A DNA stretch of 64,000 nt from Streptomyces sp. AA1529 (GTDB lineage Bacteria; Actinomycetota; Actinomycetes; Streptomycetales; Streptomycetaceae), in assembly GCF_000280905.1 (NCBI RefSeq), contig NZ_ALAP01000048.1, positions 62,001-126,000 on the forward strand. The letters run 5' to 3'. The notes below the pieces were generated by a model that was not told the origin of the DNA, made no database searches, and saw only the letters and a program-made list of their open reading frames with translations. A program made the position numbers and the translations under genes. Below are positions 1 through 7,501 of the stretch, piece after piece. Position 1 is the stretch's first letter, and the number at the start of each line of letters is the position of its first letter.

Positions 1-1
1 C

Positions 2-502
2 GGTGGGCTCCCGCTGCTGGGAGTCGCGCTCGGTCTCTCCGGGCTGGGGTTCTTCATCGCCGCCGTCATCACACCCTCGGCGGTGCCCCGGTTCGGCATC
101 TTCGGCTGGATGGCGCTGTGCGCGGGTGCCGGGGCCGTGCTGGAGCCGGCCCTGGGGCTGTCCTTCCGTCCCGTGCCGATACTGCTGGCCGCGTTCGTGC
201 TGGGGCTGGTGACCCAGGCCGGGAAGATCGCCACGGACACCGCTGTCCAGACCTCCGTGGACGACAGCTTCCGCGGCCGGGTCTTCTCCCTCTACGACAT
301 GCTCTACAACGTGTCCTACGTCGGCGCGGCCGGAGTCGCCGCGGCAATGCTCCCGCCGGACGGCCGGTCCGCGGTCATCGTCGTCGGAGTGGCCGTGCTG
401 TACGCGCTCCTCGCCGCCGCGCTCTTCCGCGTTTCACGTGAAACAACGCTGCGCGGCGGGACGGACCGGGTCAGCCCTCCTGCTGGCCCCACCACTTCCT
501 GA
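2..502 (+). CDS. MFS transporter, C-terminal part (gene starts before the window)
   Basis: The reading frame is open from base 2 and ends with TGA at 500-502, giving the last 166 residues of a polytopic membrane protein. Hydrophobic segments alternate with short charged loops, and a loop beginning SFRGRVFSLYDM matches the conserved loop of major facilitator transporters. The substrate cannot be told. The last 32 bases overlap the 3' end of the convergent cca gene. A perfect parS site at 431-444 lies in the cytoplasmic tail and is read in frame as Val-Ser-Arg-Glu-Thr. Confidence 0.8.
   Translation, partial: GGLPLLGVALGLSGLGFFIAAVITPSAVPRFGIFGWMALCAGAGAVLEPALGLSFRPVPILLAAFVLGLVTQAGKIATDTAVQTSVDDSFRGRVFSLYDMLYNVSYVGAAGVAAAMLPPDGRSAVIVVGVAVLYALLAAALFRVSRETTLRGGTDRVSPPAGPTTS
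431..444. promoter_or_regulatory. parS site 1
   Basis: Exact 14-bp palindrome GTTTCACGTGAAAC, the Streptomyces ParB-binding site. It lies inside the 3' end of the MFS gene, about 22 kb left of oriC. Confidence 0.95.
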
Positions 503-1967
503 GCTCCGCGACAGCGGCGTCGTACCCCAGCGGCCCGTGCTCCAGCCGCAGCTCCAGCAGATGCTTGTACGCCCGCCCCACCACAGGCCCCGGGGGCACG
601 TCCAGCTCCCGCATGATCTCGTTGCCGTCGAGATCGGGCCGGATGGCATCCAGCTCCTCCTGCTCCTGGAGCCGGGCGATGCGCTCCTCCAGGCCGTCGT
701 AGGCGCGGGAGAGCGCCTGCGCCTTCCGCTTGTTGCGGGTGGTGCAGTCGGAGCGGGTCAGCTTGTGCAGCCGGCTCAGCAGCGGCCCGGCGTCCCGCAC
801 ATAGCGACGCACCGCGGAGTCCGTCCACTCGCCCGTGCCGTACCCGTGGAAGCGCAGATGGAGCTCGACCAGCCGCGAGACCTCCTTGATCATCTCGCTC
901 GGGTACTTGAGCGCGGCCATCCGCTTCTTCGTCATCTTGGCGCCCACCACCTCGTGGTGGTGGAAGGAGACCCGTCCGTCCTTCTCGAACCGCCGCGTCC
1001 TCGGCTTGCCGATGTCATGCAGCAGCGCCGCCAGCCGCAGCGTCAGATCGGGGCCGTCCTCCTCCAGGTCGATCGCCTGGGCCAGCACCGTCAGCGAGTG
1101 CTCGTAGACGTCCTTGTGCCGGTGGTGCTCATCGCGCTCCAATCGCAGCGCGGGGAGCTCCGGCAGCACCCGGTCGGCCAGCCCGGTCTCCACCAGCAGC
1201 CGCAGCCCCTTGCACGGCTGCGGGGAAAGCAGCAGCTTGTTCAGCTCGTCCCGGACCCGCTCCGCCGAGACGATCCCGATCCGGTCGGCCATCTCCTTCA
1301 TGGCGGCCACGACCTCCGGAGCGATCTCGAAATCGAGCTGCGCGGCGAACCGGGCGGCACGCATCATCCGCAGCGGATCGTCCGAGAAGGACGCCTCAGG
1401 AGTGCCCGGTGTGCGCAGTCGGCGGGTGGCCAGATCCTCCAGCCCGCCATACGGGTCGACGAACTGTTTCTCCGGCAGCGCGACCGCCATCGCGTTCACC
1501 GTGAAGTCACGCCGGACCAGGTCCTCCTCGATGGTCTCGCCATAGGAGACCTCGGGCTTGCGGGAGGTGCGGTCGTAGACCTCCGACCGATACGTCGTCA
1601 CTTCCAGGACAAAGTCGGATTTCTTGATCCCAACGGTGCCGAAGGCGATGCCCACGTCCCACACCGCGTCCGCCCACGGCCGCACGAGGGCGAGCACGTC
1701 CTCGGGCCGGGCGTCCGTGGTGAAGTCGAGATCGTTACCAAGCCGCCCCAGCAGTGCGTCCCGTACCGAGCCGCCGACCAGAGCGAGCCGGAACCCCGCC
1801 TCCTGGAAGCGGCGCGCTAGCTCGTCCGCCACCGGCGAGACCCGCAGCAGTTCACTCACGGCGCGCCGCTGCACCGCACTGAGCTGCTCGGCCGCCGGAC
1901 GGTCCGCTGCGGACATCGCGGGCACGACGGTGGGCTGATCCTGGCTGTCACTCTTGGCGTTCGGCAC
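471..1967 (-). CDS. cca: CCA tRNA nucleotidyltransferase
   Basis: Adds or repairs the 3'-CCA end of tRNAs using CTP and ATP. The nucleotidyltransferase fold opens with GGSVRD (residues 65-70) and the metal-binding pair DLD (79-81). An HD domain with LLHDIGK follows, so this is the actinobacterial CCA enzyme with a C-terminal HD phosphohydrolase-like domain. With the GTG start at 1967 the protein has 498 residues. An ATG at 1916 (residue 18) is the alternative; neither has a clear Shine-Dalgarno sequence, and I prefer the GTG because related proteins begin with a similar Pro-Asn-Ala sequence. It is convergent with the MFS gene (32-base overlap) and divergent from the DUF6049 gene. The CCA ends it makes are needed here: neither tRNA gene in the window encodes CCA. 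Confidence 0.9.
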   Translation of the reverse strand: MPNAKSDSQDQPTVVPAMSAADRPAAEQLSAVQRRAVSELLRVSPVADELARRFQEAGFRLALVGGSVRDALLGRLGNDLDFTTDARPEDVLALVRPWADAVWDVGIAFGTVGIKKSDFVLEVTTYRSEVYDRTSRKPEVSYGETIEEDLVRRDFTVNAMAVALPEKQFVDPYGGLEDLATRRLRTPGTPEASFSDDPLRMMRAARFAAQLDFEIAPEVVAAMKEMADRIGIVSAERVRDELNKLLLSPQPCKGLRLLVETGLADRVLPELPALRLERDEHHRHKDVYEHSLTVLAQAIDLEEDGPDLTLRLAALLHDIGKPRTRRFEKDGRVSFHHHEVVGAKMTKKRMAALKYPSEMIKEVSRLVELHLRFHGYGTGEWTDSAVRRYVRDAGPLLSRLHKLTRSDCTTRNKRKAQALSRAYDGLEERIARLQEQEELDAIRPDLDGNEIMRELDVPPGPVVGRAYKHLLELRLEHGPLGYDAAVAELRKWWGQQEG

Positions 1968-2108
1968 AACAGCACAGGTTACGTTGCCGCCCCGCGCGCA
2001 GGCGCCCCCGTTCCCGGCAACCACCCGGGACCCGCGGCACCGGCCTGGGTGATCATGTGGTGGACGGCGCGGCACTTCCACCCTGCGGGCATCGTTACCA
2101 TCAGGGAT

Positions 2109-2148
2109 CCGGAACGGGACGCCGGCGCCCCGGAACGGGACGTCGGCG
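2109..2148. repeat. Two 19-bp direct repeats with a 21-bp period
   Basis: Bases 2109-2127 and 2130-2148 match at 18 of 19 positions (core CCGGAACGGGACG). The period equals two helical turns, so both copies face the same side of the DNA. They lie in the divergent cca/DUF6049 gap and contain GGAAC, the core of ECF-type -35 elements, but no convincing -10 follows. Confidence 0.7.
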
Positions 2149-2220
2149 ATCCCGCCGTACCCTCCGCGGCCGGTGCATCGACACCGGGCACCGGCACACC
2201 GAGCGCCGAGCACCAGACAG

Positions 2221-2272
2221 CAGGCACCAGGCACCAGGCACCAGGCACCAGGCACCAGGCACCAGGCACCAG
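2221..2272. repeat. 7-bp tandem repeat (CAGGCAC), 7.4 copies
   Basis: Seven exact copies of CAGGCAC (2221-2269) plus a partial copy. It sits in the 364-bp gap between the divergent cca and DUF6049 genes, about 60 bp before the DUF6049 start. Reading through it gives repetitive peptides in every frame, and I regard it as non-coding. Apart from this and the 21-bp-phased repeat, nothing else stands out in the gap. Confidence 0.95.
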
Positions 2273-2331
2273 AACGACACAGCACATTCGACACACACGT
2301 CGACGCAGCAATCGAGACGACAGACGACGGG

Positions 2332-4842
2332 ATGGACGAGCGCGTGGCCGAGGCGGCTGAGAGTCAGGCTCCCCCTGGCCCGGAGGGGACGAACCGCTGG
2401 AGGCGCCGGGCTGCGGCGCTCCTCATGGTCGCACTCCCCGTGCTGGCCGGAGTACTCCCCGCAACAGCGCCGACGGCCGCCGCCGCGCCCGCCGCGTCCT
2501 CCGGGAACGCGGCGGCGACAGCGCCCTCGGCCCGCAGCGGCACCGGCTCCCGCAGCGCGCAGATCTCCCTCGACGAGGTCACGCCGACCATCCCCGAGAA
2601 GGGCGACACGCTCACACTGAGCGGCACCGTCACCAACACCAGCAAGACGACGCTGACCGACCTGCGGCTCGTCCCCCGGATCGGCCCCACGCTCACCTCG
2701 CGCAGCGCCATCCAGCAGGCAGCACGGCGCAAGGGCTACCTCTCGGGGGCCGACGGCATCGAGGTCCCCGGCGACCACGGCGCGCGGCTCAGCGGCCTCG
2801 CCTCCGGCGTCACCCGGCCCTTCACCCTCAAGGTGCCCGTCGACGACCTCCACCTGAGCAGCAGTGGTGTCCACCAGCTCGGCGTCTCCCTCACCGGGCA
2901 GACCCGCAACCGGCCCTACGCCCAGATCCTCGGCATCGGCCGCACCTTCCTGCCCTGGCAGGAGAAGGCGCCCGAGAACCGGACCCGGCTCACCTACCTC
3001 TGGCCGCTGATCTCCACCCCGCACGTCACGGCACGCACCCAGTCCGACGAGCAGCAGACGCCGGTCTTCGAGGACGACTCGCTCGCCGAGGAACTGGCAC
3101 CCGGCGGCCGCCTCCAGCAGATGCTGGAGCTGGGCAAGGACCTCGACGTCACCTGGGTCGTCGACCCCGACCTGCTGGCGAGCGTCGACATGATGGCCGG
3201 GCGCTACCGGGTGCAGAAGCCCGGCGGCAAGCCGGACGAGACCGTCGCGGGAAAGAACCAGGCGTACGCCAAGCGCTGGCTGGCCGAGCTCCAGCAGGCG
3301 GTCGAGGGCAAGGAGGTCGTCGCCCTCCCGTTCGCCGACCCGGACCTGGCCTCGCTCGCCCACCGCGGCACCAGGGTCCGCGGTGCCCTCAGCTCCCTGG
3401 GGCAGGCCACCACGCTGGCCAGGAGGACCGTGCAGGTGGTGCTCCACGTGAAACCGAGCACGGACTTCGCCTGGCCCTACCAGGGCGCCGTCGACTCCTC
3501 CATCGTGGACGTCGCCACCTCGGCGGGCGCGCACAACGTGATCGCCCGCAGCGACAGCGTCCGCGAGAAGGGGCTCTCCTACAGCCCCACCGCGGCGCGC
3601 CCGATCGGCAGCGGCAACACGGCGCTGGTCGCCGACGCGCTGCTGTCCACCGCGTTCGAGGGCGACATGTCGCGGGCGGGGAACTCCTCGCTCGCCGTCC
3701 AGCGGTTCGCCGCGCAGTCCCTCGCACTGGCCCGGCAGGTGCCCTCCCGCAGCCGCAGCGTCGTCGTCGCCCCGCAGCGCAGGCCCAGCGTCTCCCAGGC
3801 GCAGGCGATGGCGGACGGCATCAGGGCGCTCGGGCGCAGCAGCTGGACGGAGACCGGCAGCCTGGCGGACGCCGCCGAGGCCAAGCCCGACCCGGACGCC
3901 CGGCGCCGGATGCCCGGCCCGTCCTCCTATCCGTCCTCGCTGCGGAAGAGCGAGCTGCCCACCGCCGCCTTCGAGCAGGTGCGGAAGACCAAGGACGGGC
4001 TGGAGGACTTCAAGCGGATCCTCAGCCAGGCCGATCGCGTCATGCCGCCGTTCACCACGGCGATAGACCGCGAGGTCTCCAATGCCTGGCGCGGCGAGGC
4101 CCGCGCCGGACAGCGCTACCGCGACTCCGTGGAGAAGTACCTGCTGGAGCTGCGCGGCGCGGTCAAGCTCATCAAGAAGTCGGACATCACCCTCTCCGGG
4201 CGCGAGGCCACCATCCCGGTGACCGTCCAGAACAACCTCGCGCAGGGGGTCGACGGGCTCGTCCTGGAACTGCGCTCCAGCCGGGTGGGGCTGGACGTGG
4301 GCGACGCCAAGCGGGTCAAGGTCGACGGGGAGCACACCCAGTCCCTCAAGTTCGACACCAGCGCCAAGAACAACGGCCGCGCCTACGTCTACGCACAGCT
4401 CTACACGGAGGACGGTGAGCGCTACGGCAAGGTGATGAAGTTCCAGGTCAATGTGACCTCCATCACCTCGACCGTGCTGCTGGTGATCGCGGGCGGCGTA
4501 CTGCTGATCGTGCTCGCGGGCATCCGGATGTACACCCAGCGCAAGCGCTCCGGCCCGGCCCCCGACCCGGACGCCCCGCTGGAGCAGCCGGACGGCGACG
4601 ACGAGGATGACGCGGCCGGCGCGGACGACGCCGAGGACGGCGACGCGGGCGACGGCAATGGTCCTGGCGACGGCGGGGGAGCCGCCCCCGAGGGCTCTCC
4701 CGAGGACGGTGCCGAGGACCACGCCGAAGGGACGGCCGCCGCCGAGCGTGACGGCAGTGACGGCAGTGACGGCAGTGACGGAGACGACACCGAACGGGAA
4801 AGCGACAACCCCCCGGCGACGGGTGAGAAAGTGGACCGTTGA
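2332..4842 (+). CDS. DUF6049 family secreted/membrane protein
   Basis: An 836-residue protein of unknown function encoded directly upstream of murJ in streptomycetes. After the ATG at 2332 comes an Arg-rich stretch and a hydrophobic segment ending in Ala-rich sequence (about residues 20-50), a secretion signal. A large extracellular part of beta-rich character follows. One membrane helix lies at about residues 712-735, and the cytoplasmic tail is very acidic (Asp, Glu and Gly repeats). It is thus anchored near its C-terminus with most of the protein outside. The frame is open further upstream but runs through the 7-bp repeat, so I start at 2332. The murJ start follows after 38 bases, which suggests one operon and a role in envelope assembly. 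The role is inferred from context only. Confidence 0.8.
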   Translation: MDERVAEAAESQAPPGPEGTNRWRRRAAALLMVALPVLAGVLPATAPTAAAAPAASSGNAAATAPSARSGTGSRSAQISLDEVTPTIPEKGDTLTLSGTVTNTSKTTLTDLRLVPRIGPTLTSRSAIQQAARRKGYLSGADGIEVPGDHGARLSGLASGVTRPFTLKVPVDDLHLSSSGVHQLGVSLTGQTRNRPYAQILGIGRTFLPWQEKAPENRTRLTYLWPLISTPHVTARTQSDEQQTPVFEDDSLAEELAPGGRLQQMLELGKDLDVTWVVDPDLLASVDMMAGRYRVQKPGGKPDETVAGKNQAYAKRWLAELQQAVEGKEVVALPFADPDLASLAHRGTRVRGALSSLGQATTLARRTVQVVLHVKPSTDFAWPYQGAVDSSIVDVATSAGAHNVIARSDSVREKGLSYSPTAARPIGSGNTALVADALLSTAFEGDMSRAGNSSLAVQRFAAQSLALARQVPSRSRSVVVAPQRRPSVSQAQAMADGIRALGRSSWTETGSLADAAEAKPDPDARRRMPGPSSYPSSLRKSELPTAAFEQVRKTKDGLEDFKRILSQADRVMPPFTTAIDREVSNAWRGEARAGQRYRDSVEKYLLELRGAVKLIKKSDITLSGREATIPVTVQNNLAQGVDGLVLELRSSRVGLDVGDAKRVKVDGEHTQSLKFDTSAKNNGRAYVYAQLYTEDGERYGKVMKFQVNVTSITSTVLLVIAGGVLLIVLAGIRMYTQRKRSGPAPDPDAPLEQPDGDDEDDAAGADDAEDGDAGDGNGPGDGGGAAPEGSPEDGAEDHAEGTAAAERDGSDGSDGSDGDDTERESDNPPATGEKVDR

Positions 4843-4880
4843 CTCATCCGGGCGAGCAGGGGCAGGGGTAGGTAGCGACG

Positions 4881-7367
4881 ATGAACGCGCCGTATGGCGG
4901 TGACCGGGGCCGGAACCCCGGTGACGGCTCTGGCCGGCCGGAAGACGCGTACGCACAGGACTCGTACGGGCCCGACCCGCACGACGAGCGCGACCCCTCG
5001 GCCCACGATCCGCACACGTGGCCCTCCCCCGGACCGCAGCCCGAAGATCCGCACTCGGCCCAGGACCAGCCGCGCGCTCCCCGGAGCCGGCCGTACGAGG
5101 GACAGCAGCCGTACCCGAGCCGGCCGTATCCGGGCCAGGCCCAGCAGGGACCGGGACATCGGGGTCAGGCCCAGCAGGGACCGGGACATCGGGGTCAGGC
5201 CCAGCAGGGACCGGGACACCCGGGCCAGGCCCGGCAGAGCTGGCCGCCGCAGAGCCAGGCGTACCAGGGCCCGGGACCGGACCAGCACCCGCTCCAGGCC
5301 CCCGGCACGGCCCACCGGCCACCGGCCCCGGCCACACCTCCGTCCTCGCCCACGCCCCCGCCGTCGCCCGCACGGCAGAGTGACGCGTTCGCGCACCTCT
5401 ACCGCGACCAGGGACAGGCACCGCCGCAGCAGACCGCACCCCCCGCGGGGCCGCCCCAGGCGTACGGCCCGCCCGCCGACCGGAGACAGCCGCCCGGCCC
5501 AGCGCCGTGGCAGAACCGCTCGCCGGAGCACGACGCGGGCCGGGACCAGGCGCAGTCCGCCGGGTTCCACCCGGAACCCACGCAGCCACCGCAGCCCTAC
5601 CCGCCCGAGCCGGGGGCCCCCGGTGCCGCCGAGGAGCCGTCCGCGCAGACGGTCGATCTCGGCACCGTCGTGCCCAAGGGAGCCCCGCCCGGCGAAGAGG
5701 GCTCGGCCCAGGCCGCGCCGCCCGCCTCCGGCGGCGGGGGAGGGCTCCTCAAGTCCAGCGCGATCATGGCCGCGGGCACGATGGTCTCCCGGCTCACCGG
5801 GTTCGTTCGCTCCGCGATGATCGTGGCCGCACTCGGCGCCTCGGCCCTCGGTGACAGCTATCAGCTCGCCATCACGCTGCCGACCATGATCTATGTGCTG
5901 ACCGTCGGCGGAGGCCTCAACTCCGTCTTCGTGCCGCAGCTCGTCCGCGCCATGAAGGAGGACGGCGACGGCGGCCAGGCGTATGCGAACCGGCTGCTGA
6001 CGCTGGTCGCGGTGATCCTGGGGGCACTGGCCGTGGCCTCGGTGTTCGCGGCGCCCGTCCTGGTGCGGCTGATGTCGGTGAAGCTGGCCGACAACCCCGC
6101 GGCCAACGAGGTCACCGTGACCTTCGTGCGCTACTGCCTGCCCTCGATCTTCTTCATGGGCATCCATGTGGTGATGGGGCAGATCCTCAACGCGCGGGGC
6201 CGCTTCGGCGCGATGATGTGGACGCCGGTCCTGAACAACATCGTCATCATCGCCACCATCAGCATGTTCCTGTGGGTGTACGGCACCGCCGACACCTCCG
6301 ATCTGACGGTCAGCACCATTCCGCCCGAGGGGGCCCGGCTGCTCGGGATCGGCACCCTGCTGGGCCTGGTCGTACAGGCGCTGGCGATGATCCCCTACCT
6401 CCGGGCGGCGGGCTTCCGTATCCGCCCCCGCTTCGACTGGCGCGGTCACGGCCTGGGCAAGGCCGCCAAACTGGCCAAGTGGACGATCCTGTTCGTGCTC
6501 GCCAACCAGGCAGGCGTCCTGGTCGTCTCGCAGCTCTCCACCTGGGCGGGCACCACGGCGGCCCAGAGCGGCCACTCCGGCACCGGCTACATCGCCTACT
6601 CCAACGCGCAGCTGATCTGGAACATGCCGCAGGCGATCATCACCGTCTCCGTGATGGCCGCGCTGCTGCCCCGCCTCTCCCGTTCGGCCGCCGACGGCGA
6701 CAGCGGAGCGGTACGGGACGACATCTCGCAGGGCCTGCGCAACTCCGCCGTCGCCATCGTCCCGATCGCCTTCGGCTTCGTGGCGCTCGGCATCCCGATG
6801 TGCACGATGATCTACGGCTCGGCCGGCGTGGACGCGGCCCGTTCCATGGGATACATGCTGATGGCCTTCGGCCTCGGTCTGATCCCCTTCTCCGTGCAGT
6901 ACGTCGTCCTGCGTGCCTTCTACGCCTACGAGGACACCCGCACCCCGTTCTTCAACACGGTGATAGTGGCCGCCGTCAACGCCGTCGCCTCCGCACTGTG
7001 CTTCCTGCTGCTGCCCTCGCGCTGGGCGGTCGTGGGCATGGCCGCCTCCTACGGGCTCGCCTACATCCTCGGTGTCGGCGTCGCCTGGCGCCGGCTCAGC
7101 CACCGGCTGGGCGGCGACCTCGACGGACGGCACGTGGTCCGTACGTACACCCGGCTCGCCGGGGCCAGCATCCCGGCCACGCTCGCCGCCGGGGCCGCGG
7201 CCTGGGGCGTCACCCACGCACTGGGCAGCGGCACGCTCGGTTCGATCGCCGCTCTGCTGGGCGGAGGGATCGTTTTGGGCGCGGTTTTCGTCCTAGCGGC
7301 GAAGCGCATGCGCATCGAGGAGATGACGGCGATGCTCGGGATGGTGCGCGCCAGACTCGGCCGATGA
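4881..7367 (+). CDS. murJ: Lipid II flippase MurJ (MviN family)
   Basis: Moves lipid-linked peptidoglycan precursor across the cytoplasmic membrane. The 828-residue protein has about 290 residues of Pro/Gln-rich cytoplasmic sequence, then a MurJ core of about 14 membrane helices beginning SAIMAAGTMVSRLTGF, the usual family opening. The ATG at 4881 is preceded by a G-rich ribosome-binding site (AGGGGTAGG). The N-terminal extension contains a 30-bp tandem repeat. In mycobacteria MurJ carries a pseudokinase and an extracellular domain at its C-terminus. Here the C-terminus ends just after the last helix, and those two domains are encoded by the next gene, so the pair together match the mycobacterial protein. 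Confidence 0.93.
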   Translation: MNAPYGGDRGRNPGDGSGRPEDAYAQDSYGPDPHDERDPSAHDPHTWPSPGPQPEDPHSAQDQPRAPRSRPYEGQQPYPSRPYPGQAQQGPGHRGQAQQGPGHRGQAQQGPGHPGQARQSWPPQSQAYQGPGPDQHPLQAPGTAHRPPAPATPPSSPTPPPSPARQSDAFAHLYRDQGQAPPQQTAPPAGPPQAYGPPADRRQPPGPAPWQNRSPEHDAGRDQAQSAGFHPEPTQPPQPYPPEPGAPGAAEEPSAQTVDLGTVVPKGAPPGEEGSAQAAPPASGGGGGLLKSSAIMAAGTMVSRLTGFVRSAMIVAALGASALGDSYQLAITLPTMIYVLTVGGGLNSVFVPQLVRAMKEDGDGGQAYANRLLTLVAVILGALAVASVFAAPVLVRLMSVKLADNPAANEVTVTFVRYCLPSIFFMGIHVVMGQILNARGRFGAMMWTPVLNNIVIIATISMFLWVYGTADTSDLTVSTIPPEGARLLGIGTLLGLVVQALAMIPYLRAAGFRIRPRFDWRGHGLGKAAKLAKWTILFVLANQAGVLVVSQLSTWAGTTAAQSGHSGTGYIAYSNAQLIWNMPQAIITVSVMAALLPRLSRSAADGDSGAVRDDISQGLRNSAVAIVPIAFGFVALGIPMCTMIYGSAGVDAARSMGYMLMAFGLGLIPFSVQYVVLRAFYAYEDTRTPFFNTVIVAAVNAVASALCFLLLPSRWAVVGMAASYGLAYILGVGVAWRRLSHRLGGDLDGRHVVRTYTRLAGASIPATLAAGAAAWGVTHALGSGTLGSIAALLGGGIVLGAVFVLAAKRMRIEEMTAMLGMVRARLGR
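5131..5235 (+). repeat. 30-bp in-frame tandem repeat in murJ
   Basis: Three copies of a 30-nt unit (5131-5160, 5161-5190, 5191-5220) plus half a fourth, encoding GQAQQGPGHR-type decapeptides at about residues 84-118 in the disordered cytoplasmic extension of MurJ. Copies differ by only a few bases, so copy number may vary among strains. Confidence 0.95.
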
Positions 7368-7501
7368 AAAGCGGCTGGGAAACCGGCGTATACAACCATC
7401 ATTCGCCCCCGCGTGTCGTGCATAGCGGCGAGGTGTAGGCACAATGTTTTTTGGCCGTTTCCTGGAAAACGGCCACCACGGATGGGGAGGCAGGAACGAC
7501 G

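Noticed and set aside
2101..5589. Very long open frame on the minus strand opposite DUF6049 and murJ
   Set aside because: Open only because of GC-rich antisense codons; composition is Arg/Gly/Val-biased, no domain, and it covers two well supported plus-strand genes.
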